Position numbers and translations under genes: made by a program. A stretch of DNA of 64,000 nucleotides, taken from positions 25,763,760 to 25,827,759 of the forward strand of contig CM026557.1 in assembly GCA_015143295.1 (NCBI GenBank), in the 5' to 3' direction. Positions 55,773-64,000 of this stretch are shown piece by piece. Under the pieces are notes generated by a model. The model was given only the letters and a program-made list of their open reading frames with translations. It was not told the DNA's origin and did no database searches. Position 1 is the stretch's first letter. Every line of letters begins with the position of its first letter. Source of the DNA: Tetracentron sinense (taxonomy: Eukaryota; Streptophyta; Magnoliopsida; Trochodendrales; Trochodendraceae).

Positions 55773-57833
55773 GAGAAATGTTGGTTGGACCAGCAAAAGC
55801 CCTTTTCATGGATGAAATATCAACTGGGTTGGACAGTTCCACGACTTTTCAAATTATCAAGTTCATTAGGCAGATGGTTCATATTATGGATGTAACCGTG
55901 ATCATCTCTCTTCTGCAGCCTGCACCTGAGACATTTGATCTTTTTGACGACATTATCCTACTTTCGGAGGGTCAGATTGTCTACCAAGGTCCGCGTGAGA
56001 ACATCCTTGAGTACTTCGAATATATGGGCTTCAAATGCCCAGAAAGGAAAGGAGTTGCAGATTTTGTGCAAGAGGTAACTTCCAAGAAGGACCAAGAACA
56101 GTACTGGTTTATAAAGAACCAACCTTACAGATATATCTCAGTACCAGAGTTCAAACAATCCTTCAAGTCTTTCCACATTGGCCAACAGCTCACAGAAGAT
56201 CTTAGAACTCCTTATGATAAAGCCAGAGCCCATCCTGCTGCATTTGTGACAGAGAAGTATGGAATCTCCAACTGGGAACTCTTCAAGGCATGTTTCTCAA
56301 GGGAGTGGCTACTGATGAAGCGCAACTCTTTTGTATACATATTCAAAACTACCCAGATAACAATCATGTCAGTGATTGCTATGACTGTGTTCTTGAGAAC
56401 AGAAATGAAGCTGGTCACATAGCAGATGGAGCAAAATATTATGGAGCATTATTTTTCAGTCTAATTAATGTGATGTTTAATGGGATGGCAGAGCTCTCGA
56501 TGACTGTTTTCAGGCTTCCTGTATTCTTCAAACAGAGGGATTTCTTGTTTTACCGTGCATGGGCTTTTTGCTTACCGATTTGGTTCCTCAGGATTCCACT
56601 CTCACTGATGGAGTCAGGGATATGGATCATTCTTACCTATTACACTATCGGATTTGCTCCAGCTGCCAGCAGGTAACTACACTTTCAGCATTCTTGTTCT
56701 AAAGAAATAGTTTTCATTTGCATGGCCTGTAATTTAGATGCCACATAAATGATTTTATGCTCCTGTCCATCATAACTTTTAATGCATATATATATAAAGT
56801 TCCTGTCCAGCTTATCACTGAAACCTTATGACATCATATAAATCAGAGGTTTTTGACACATCCAACATGTTCAGGTTTTTTCGACAGTTCTTGGCACTCT
56901 TCGGTGTACATCAGATGGCTCTCTCCCTCTTCCGGTTCATTGCGGCAGTTGGAAGAACAAAGGTTGTTGCAAACATGCTTGGTACCTTTACCTTGCTATT
57001 GGTTTATGTGCTTGGAGGATTCATTGTTGCCAAAGGTTAGCAGTTGATCCCTTTTCATGGTTAAAGCTTTCTTATTTTTGAAGTAAGCTGCTGCTGGAAA
57101 AATCTGACCCACGATTTATTGTTGATGCTGTTTAATATATGGTGAAAACTGGTGGATTCTTTCACGTGATTCTAAGATATTTGAGATAAATAAGTATAGC
57201 AACCACTTTCTTCTCTACTTGCAGATGACATTGAACCATGGATGATATGGGCCTACTATATTTCTCCTATGATGTATGGACAGAATGCCATAGCTATGAA
57301 TGAATTTCTCGATGACAGATGGAGCACTGTAAGATATACTAGTAGTTTGACATTTGATGTTTCTCTAATCATTTTAGCATAGCTACTGTCAACTTCATTA
57401 ATTGATTTCTTTCTCTTATTTATACTATTCTTATTCAATGATACAGCCCAACACTAACCCCAGAATGCCCGAACCCACAGTTGGAAAGACCCTTCTCAAG
57501 TCCAGAGGCATGTTTGTGGATGACTATTGGTATTGGATCTGTATTGGAGCACTCATTGGGTTTTCTCTTCTCTTCAATGTTTGTTTTATTGCGGCACTGA
57601 CGTTTTTGAATCGTAAGCCATTGCTTCACTTATTAATCTGGTTTTCTGCAACGGAAAAAAATTTCTGTGTTGACAATTTCTCCAAAACTCAATTGCAGCT
57701 TTGGGTGGTTCTAAAGCTGTAATAGTGGATGAGGATGCTGAGAATAAGAGTAAGCAGCTGTTGTCCTCCAGTGGACAACATAGATCAAAGGCAATAGATA
57801 TTAGTTCAGCATCCACTGCTCCTATGTTTGAAG
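55773..57833 (+). pseudogene. ABCG exons 7-11: Walker B, TMD1 and linker, frameshifted
   Basis: Exon 7 begins [20 protein letters not shown] (Walker B) and has the PDR motif [20 protein letters not shown]. The first membrane segments follow ([20 protein letters not shown]). At about 56411 the frame slips: the reading continues in the next frame as ADGAKYYGALFFSLINVMFN, with VFRLPVFFKQRDFLFYRAWA and LTYYTIGFAPAASR. Exon 8 (FFRQFLALFGVHQMALSLFR), exon 9 (DDIEPWMIWAYYISPMMYGQ), exon 10 (TVGKTLLKSRGMFVDDYWYW) and exon 11 (acidic linker) are open. About six hydrophobic segments are visible. Confidence 0.87.
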
Positions 57834-58739
57834 GTTCGTCTAGATCTCACCTTGGTTGTTTGCACTTTTTGCTATGCTTCTGACAATTGAATGACATGAT
57901 TATAAGAATGATCATGTGATTTAGTAGTTATGAATGATGTTCAGTTGCTATATATACATATAAATTACCATATCTTAGGAGTCATTGGCATTCCCAACAA
58001 CCATTGAATATTTTAAATAAATTGGTATACTCCCCCCCAAGCTTATCAGCCCTCTCTTGACTTAGTATCTTATTCAAACTATAAAATGGGTGAACAATCA
58101 GCTAAAGAAACAGAAAAGGTGGACATTGGAGAGAGATCCTAAAAGAGGATCTAGAGAATTGACTTATTGAAAAGGGGATAAAATTTGACATTTCCTATAA
58201 AACCTTTTTCTCCATGAAAAAGAATTATACCAGATAATAATGACAATTCACTAACAATGATGGAAAGATAGAGAATTGATGACTGCTCCCACAGATTATT
58301 TTTATTGATTTATTGTGTCCATTAGGTTAACCAGGTTATAAAGATACAAAATGTAGACAATAGTAAGATATCCTAAAGGAGCTGGGAAACATGAAGTGCA
58401 TATTCTGTAAACAAGACTAACTTTACAAGGTAGGATACACTCGCATCTTCTGCAGAAATGTTCTATGTGTATATATATATAGGGAAGGGATCCATCGACA
58501 TATGAAAAATAATATATAAGTTCACATATGCTTACAATCAATGGATCTCCCAATTTAACTGCCACAATCATGCACCCTTTTATATCTACAAGGTTAAGGA
58601 AATTTAGTATTTTTTAAAAGATTGTCTCTATATTTAGTTTCCTAAAAAGAGAAGAACACATTCTCCTCTCTCTCTGTTCCGGCATTCTCTCTCCATCGCC
58701 TCTCTCTCTCTCTAGAGGGCGTTGCTCTAGTTCAACAGT
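57834..58739 (+). other. ABCG intron 11 start or downstream region; no gene
   Basis: Follows a donor GTTCGTC after exon 11. Mostly AT-rich, with a TA-dinucleotide run followed by 'gggaagggatcc' near 58470-58495 and a CT-rich stretch near 58655-58715. The C-terminal ABCG half is not seen. Confidence 0.45.
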
Positions 58740-59712
58740 GATTTAGGCGTCTTCCGGTGAATTTCCACTCAGCACACAGCTGAAAAAAGGCTTCTTCTCT
58801 GGCCAATTTCGGCCAACACAGTTTTTTTTTTGTTTTTCCTATTATTTTCTTCTCTTCTAACACTGGGAGAGGGAAATGAGAAAATAGACCTCAAACATGG
58901 CAAGAATACTGAACACAGCAGGACGCTCACCATTACTTATAAGATAAAGTAATTGGTTTAGTTTGTGAGATTATTAGGGTTGGAAGTTAGGGTTTGAGAG
59001 AGAGAAAAAGAAGAAGAAGGAGAAGGAGATTAGGTTTAGGGAAAAAAAGTGAGAGATTAATGATCTCTATCACACACTTCATTATTTATATTCCACTAAT
59101 AGTCTACTACTAACAGTGTTTTAAAAAGTGTGTGAGGCTTACGCCTCGAGGCTCTCCTGGGGCGAGGCTTAAGGAAAATGCCTCGAGGCTTAACCATGAG
59201 ACTAAAACCCCATGAGGCTCACATGAGGCACACGCCTCATGTCTTGAAATTTGTTTTATGTCTGTGTATGTCTTATACATTAACTAAAATTAGGAACTGA
59301 GACTTAAATATTGTTTTTTTTCAAAAATTTGTTATTTGTTTCAACTAATTTATATAGTATTTCTTATGTGTACATGTGCGCCCACATGAACACACACAAT
59401 GTATACAACTACAACTATATATGTCTCTCTCTCTATATATGTATATATATAATTTTTCATCAACTTCTTGAATCTTTTTGCCATTTTTCTTATATTATAT
59501 TTATTTGTTAAAATGAGAGAGCATGAAGCTTTCTTGTGAGGCTTATGCCTCACGCAACTTGAGGTCCTAACGCCTCACCTCACACCTTAACGTTTTAAAA
59601 CATTGACTATTAGTATATAAGAGCTACTAATAGTAGACCCACAATACAGTATATAAGAGATAACATAAAGACAAGGCCCATAGGAATATAGTCCATAAAG
59701 CATTATTCAACA
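58740..59712 (-). repeat. Copia 2 3' LTR, split by a small insertion
   Basis: On its own strand it starts TGTTGAATAATGC at 59712. The sequence to 59603 and from 59116 leftward shares A+T-rich 'actattagtatataag' and 'aatagtctactactaac' parts. Between them lies the 59117-59602 insert. The left boundary is a guess from composition. Confidence 0.55.
59117..59602. mobile_element. MITE-like element with TGTTTTAAAA inverted ends
   Basis: The left end TGTTTTAAAAAGTGTGTGAGGC and the right end ...CCTCACACCTTAACGTTTTAAAACA are inverted repeats. Beyond the TTTTAAAA core the arms carry GTGAGGC-type motifs, and the interior near each end is rich in 'gcctcgaggct' and 'gcctcac' repeats. About 486 bp, without coding capacity. 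A clear target duplication was not found. Confidence 0.6.
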
Positions 59713-59719
59713 CTCTCTC

Positions 59720-61200
59720 TTAAGTTGGTGCATAGATATTACTCATGCCAAACTTGCCAACAATATTTCGGAACTGAGTACCACTAAGACCCTTAGTCAA
59801 CACATCAGCCAGTTGATCTTCTGACTTCACAAACGGGGTGCAAATATACCCCGCCTTCAAATTCTCCTTGATGAAATGGCGATTTACCTCAATATGCTTC
59901 GTTCTGTCATGCTGCACCAGATTATGAGCAATACTAATAGCGGTTTTATTATCACAATATAAGCACATAAGGCCTTCAGTAGGAAGCCCAATCTCACTTA
60001 GGAGTAATCGGAGCCAAAACAGCTCACACACACCGTGTGTCATGGCTCTAAACTCCACCTCTTCACTGGATCTAGCAACTACATTATGCTTCTTACTTCT
60101 CCATGTGACAAGGTTACCTCCAACTATTGTATAATACCTGGAAGTAGAGCGTCTATCAGAAACTGAGCCAGCCCAATTTGCGTCATTGTAGGCTTCAACC
60201 CTTAAGTTATCATTACAGGTATACAACAAACCCTTCTCAGGAGATGTCTTAAAGTAGTTGAGGATTCGATTCACTGCCTCCAGGTGGCCAGTAGTTGGTG
60301 AATGCATGAATTGGCTGACTATATTGACAGTATAAGCAATGTCTGGCCTGGTAAGGGACAAATAAATAAGTCTACCAACAAGTCTTTGGTACCTTCCAGT
60401 ATCTGGCAGATGATACCTATTGGCTTCACTGAGTTTATAATTAGGGTCTATAGGTGTATCTCATGGCTTACAACCCATTATGCCTGTCTCCTCCAGTACG
60501 TCCAGTACATACTTGCGGTGAGAGACAAATATGCCCTTTTTAGGTCTGGCAACTTCAATTCCAAGGAAATACTTTAGTAGACCTAGATCTTTGATCTCAA
60601 ATTCCTTTGCTAACTTACCATTCAGAGATTCTATCTCATCCAAATCATCATCTGTTACAACAATGTCATCCACATAAACAATCAAGATAATCACTTTCTG
60701 GTATGACCGCTTAAGAAACAATGTGTGGTCTGTTTGACTTTGTCTATAACCATTCTTCACCATAGCATTGCGAAAACGCTCAAACCATGCTCTGAGGGAC
60801 TACTTCAGTCCATACAAAGCCTTCTTTAGTTTACACACCTTCCCTTCATCTGATGGGCATTTGAACCCAGGAGAAGGTATCACATACACTTCTTCCTCTA
60901 AATCACTGTGAAGAAATGCATTCTTCACATCAAGTTGAAATAAGGGTCAATTCTGATTAACTGCAAGAGAAAGGAGGACTCACTGAGTTCATTTTTGCAA
61001 TTGGAGTAAATGTCTCTTGATAGTCTATGTCGTACGCCTAAGTATACCCCTTTGCAATCAAGCGAGCTTTGTATCTCTTAATTGAGCCATTCGAGTGGTG
61101 TTTTACAATAAACACCCACCTATATCTAACTGGCCTCTTCCCTCTTGATAGGCTGACTATATCTCAGGTACTATTTTTTCGAGTGCACATCTCTTCTTTT
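59720..61200 (-). pseudogene. Copia 2 reverse transcriptase and RNase H
   Basis: [21 protein letters not shown] and [13 protein letters not shown] near 60800-60950 with stops, then an open piece 60763-60461 with catalytic LIVYVDDIVVTDDD and LLKYFLGIEVARPKKGI. RNase H: 60361-59720 with LTRPDIAYTVNIVSQFMHSP, EAYNDANWAGSVSDRRSTS, FRAMTHGVCELFWLRLLL, CDNKTAISIAHN, DQLADVLTKGL, ending just before the polypurine tract. A stop between the two pieces (near 60460) and one near 60801 disable it. Confidence 0.9.
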
Positions 61201-62710
61201 ATAATCTGTTTTCATTCTGGTTGAGACAGTGCATCAGTTAAATTGCAAGGGATAGAAACAGAAAATAAAGCCAAGGTAAATGAGCGATACGAAGAAGACA
61301 AGGTTTGATAAGATAAAACATTAGAGATAGGATGATGAGTATATGTTTTAGTGCATTTTCTAAGAGCAATAGGAATTTCAGACTTAACAATGTCAGGATT
61401 AGAATGAATAACAATGTTACCTAAATCAGAAGAAGTCTCTTGGTGGGGCTCATGAGATTCTTTCTGTCTTCTCTTGTATACCTGCAATTCTTTGACCACA
61501 GGTTCACACTCCCCCTGCCAGATAAGAAAATATGAATGAGAAGAGAAGAAGATATCTCTTCATTGATGCTCTCCCCTTGAAGAGATGTCTCATTGGCAGA
61601 CAAATACGGAGTAGACTCAAAAAAGGCGACATCAACAGATACGAAGGACCGACGAGAAGTAGAATGATAACATTTATACCCTTTCTGAGGAGGAACATAC
61701 CCAAGAAAGATACATCAAAGAGCCTTAGGATCAAGCTTTTTGCGGGCAGAATGAGCAATATACACAAATCAAATACATCCAAAAAATCCATGAGGCCACT
61801 GGAAACAAAGGAATGGAAGGGGATAATAGGGAAACAGAATGACGTCAGACTAGTAAAGGTTAAGCACATTCATAGCAAGCATAAGCGAGTGAGTGACTTC
61901 CAACAGATGTCTATTTTTTCGCTCAGCCACACCATTTTGTTGAGGTGTGCCAACACAAGAATTCTAATGAATGATAATGGGAATAAAAAAATGTAGCCAA
62001 ACTAGTAGACATATATTCCCCCTATTATCTGAACGAAGGACTTTAATAGAGGCATTAAACTGAGTGACAATCATTGTATAAAAAGAAGGAAAAATCGTGC
62101 CAACTTCACCCTTAGATTTCAACATATACAGCCATGTAGTTTGAGAAAAATCATCCACAAAAGTAACAAAATACTTAAAACCGGACGATGAAGTAACAGG
62201 GGATGTTCTCTACACATCATAATGCACGGGAGAAAATGGTGAATTGTATTTATTACAACTATAAGAATATGAAGTTCGACAATGTTTTGTAAATTCACAA
62301 GTTTCACAGTGAAAAGAAGAAAGGATACTAGAAACAAATAAATGCGGAAACAAATTCCTAGGAAGGAAAATGGAGGGGTGGCTGAGACGTCTGTGCCACT
62401 GGTATAACTCCTTTGTATTACTAATACTCCGAACACCATGGGGTATCTACTGGACTGATAAAGCAATCCGAGGCAAAGGGTCGAGCAGATACAGACCTTG
62501 CTCCTCATGACCCGTACCAATCGTCCTCTTCGTTTCCAAGTCTTGAAAAACACAATGAGAAAGAAAGAAAGTGGCGCTACAGTTCAATGATTTGGTAATA
62601 TGGCTAATGGATAAAAGATTTAAGGTGAACTTAAGAACACGAAGAACAAAGGAAATGGAAAGAGGATGTAACATTAACACTCCCCTTACACACAATGGAT
62701 GATAAAGTAT
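61201..62710 (-). pseudogene. Copia 2 integrase and N-terminal pol (frameshifted)
   Basis: Pieces in several frames: WHRRLSHP-like zinc region near 62390, SKGEVGTIFPSF and IKVLRSDNRGN (catalytic Asp region) near 62030-62140, then GTPQQNGVAERKNRHLLEV near 61900-61950, and FLGYVPPQKGYKCY near 61680-61710. 61212-61603 is the low-complexity linker between integrase and RT. At least four frame changes. Cut at 62710 by the inserted LTR. Confidence 0.8.
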
Positions 62711-64000
62711 TGTGAGCGCGGATTTCGGGGAAACCCTGGTTTGAATCTCACGGGGTAAGTTTAGAGTTGCCACCTATTCATTCAGAAGGGATAAGTCCCC
62801 GGGATTTGGATAAGTCCTGGTCTGTGGTTCGAGATCAGGGTAAGAGGTTCGGTTAAGTTCAGGGAAGGGGTTAGACACCCCGGCACTTCCACTTTCAGTG
62901 GTTTCCTACTTGTTAGGGTTAAGCCAAATTAAGTACAATTTTAATCAAATGCCTAAATATTTGAGATAATACTAATCTAAGAAGGAGAAAATCCTAGACT
63001 AGGGTCGAACCCGGGTTGGGTTGCCTACGTACTCACATAAGGGCGAGATCAGACCGAGCGTAGTTCTGGCACATGAGTTCGTGCCAAGGCTAGAGGTGTA
63101 TGTGTGTGGACCAAGGGTGGTTAATGGGCCTAGTCCAGTAGACTAGGTTTTGGTTGACCGGGGTGGTCAAAGTGCATGGTTCGGACCCGGTAGGCCTAAG
63201 GTAAATCCGGTAGACTAGGGTTGGGCCCGGTAGGCTGAGGGTGAAGCCCGGTGGGCTGGTTTAGCCCGGTAGGCCTGGGGTAAGTCCGGTAGACTAGGGT
63301 TGAGCCTGGTAGGCCATGAGGGAAGCCCGGTAGCCTGGTTTTGCCCGGTAGGCCTGAGTTAGACCCGGTAGGCCCAAGGTGCCTTAACCAAGGGTTAGGG
63401 TTGCTAACTGTGGTTAAGAAGGTGATTAACAATGGTTAGGGGTGCTAACCATGGTTAAAAATTCCAATATCAGTATTTTTGGTCTTTTTGAATTTTTCTG
63501 ATTTTTTTGAAATTTTTTTAGATTTTTTCCAGTGGTTAAGGATGCTTAACCGCGGTTAAAGGGGAGGAAGTCACCATGGTTAAGAGTCTTAACCAAGGTT
63601 AAATGGACAAGTGAGACCATTTTTGGACTTCTCATATTATTTTAGAAATTTTGACCATTTTTCCAAATTTTTTCTGGTTAAGGGCTGCTTAACCATAGTT
63701 AAAAATTAACCAAACATGGTGTTTAACCATGGTTAAGGGCTCTAACCAAAAACAAAATTGTCACAGAGGATATTTCTAGATTTCAGAGAATATTTTTGAA
63801 TTTTTGGTGAATTTTTCAGAATTTGTTGAGTTCATGGGCTGCTTAACCATGGTTAAGTGTTAACCATGGGTGGGTTTAACCATGGTTCAAGGTCCAATTG
63901 GGTCAAGAGTGGGCCCAGGGTCCATGGCAGGGCCTAGATTGGCCTCCTACCCGGTCTGGGCCCCCACAAAGTCCAGAAAATGCAAAACAACCCAAAAAAT
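62711..64000 (+). mobile_element. Ogre/Tat-like LTR, 5' part, continues beyond window
   Basis: Begins TGTGAGCGCGG at 62711 and follows the solo LTR 14739-17511 block by block: 'ttagagttgccacctattca', 'ggttgggttgcctacgtact', 'gatcagaccgagcgtagttc', many 'cccggtaggc' motifs (63190-63380) and repeated AACCATGGTTAA palindromes (63410-63890). It stops at the window edge, about where the 27-bp palindromes would start. Whether it is a solo LTR or a complete element cannot be told. Confidence 0.85.

Larger units (their letters stand above)
52442..57833 (+). pseudogene. ABCG/PDR transporter, N-terminal half, exon 7 frameshift
   Basis: N-terminal half of a full-size ABCG (pleiotropic drug resistance) transporter, a plasma-membrane ATP-driven exporter family. 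Exons inferred from GT-AG sites and reading phase: 52442-52797, 53085-53205, 53683-53771, 54011-54095, 54206-54496, 54584-54674, 55773-56672, 56875-57035, 57225-57328, 57447-57612, 57699-57833. The ATG context AAGATGGC is good. All phases agree except exon 7, which is one base short: near 56411 a base is missing and TAG 56420-56422 results. Exon 11 ends in the inter-domain linker (STAPMFEG). The second nucleotide-binding and membrane halves are not found before the window end; they may lie beyond 64000 or be lost. Family members are usually about 1400-1450 residues; about 833 codons are seen. Confidence 0.9.
58740..62710 (-). mobile_element. Ty1/copia element 2, 5' end lost
   Basis: Minus-strand copia with its 3' LTR ending on plus as '...gcattattcaaca' at 59712, preceded on its own strand by the polypurine tract AAGAGAGAG. 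Its pol reads from 62710 down to 59720. The 5' part (gag, PBS, 5' LTR) is missing because an Ogre-like LTR begins at 62711. It lies within or just downstream of the ABCG locus. The LTR left edge is uncertain (about 58740). Confidence 0.8.

Noticed and set aside
58470-58500. 'tatatatata' followed by 'gggaagggatcc', similar to some Helitron or MITE ends
   Set aside because: No matching 3' terminus (hairpin plus CTRR) or inverted partner was found nearby.

Overview
This window is nuclear DNA of a flowering plant, probably a eudicot; the species cannot be named from sequence. The evidence is an intron-rich, full-size-type ABCG/PDR transporter gene with GT-AG introns, and an otherwise almost continuous stack of plant LTR retrotransposons (Ty1/copia, chromodomain-type Ty3/gypsy, Ogre/Tat-like), with a CACTA end and small foldback elements. 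No tRNA, rRNA or intact conventional transposon polyprotein was found.

Layout. 1-1583: end fragment of an Ogre/Tat-like LTR (minus). 1584-28763: a copia element on the minus strand, split by nested insertions: a solo gypsy LTR (1920-4280), a solo gypsy LTR (9281-12599), and a gypsy element 'A' (14468-28525, minus) that was itself hit by an Ogre-like solo LTR (14739-17511) and a further gypsy solo LTR (23932-26884). 28764-29843: CACTA transposon right end. 29844-31457 and 40421-41590: Ogre/Tat-like gag region, split by gypsy element 'B' (31458-40415, plus, two LTRs, perfect GGAAG target duplication). 41591-51524: intergenic DNA with a foldback element, copia LTR remnants and two solo LTRs (43936-46800; 48696-50555). 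52442-57833: N-terminal half of an ABCG/PDR transporter, 11 exons, with one frameshift in exon 7. About 58740-62710: a second copia (minus), cut by an Ogre-like LTR (62711 to window end). Most insertions are proven by 5-bp target duplications and by target sequence that rejoins when the insert is removed.

The most unusual observation is the internal design of the gypsy LTRs. Eight LTRs of several subfamilies share one order of parts: a block of short palindromes, a TATA box (clear in all but two), a minisatellite (hairpin-forming in several subfamilies), a short stem-loop, then a conserved reading frame of 44-46 codons ending in a stop. The palindrome and hairpin blocks differ completely in sequence between subfamilies. 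The small frame keeps its reading register, stop position and an acidic core (PW-x-EEEY type). It is intact in six of the eight copies, although LTRs are usually considered non-coding. Function is unknown.
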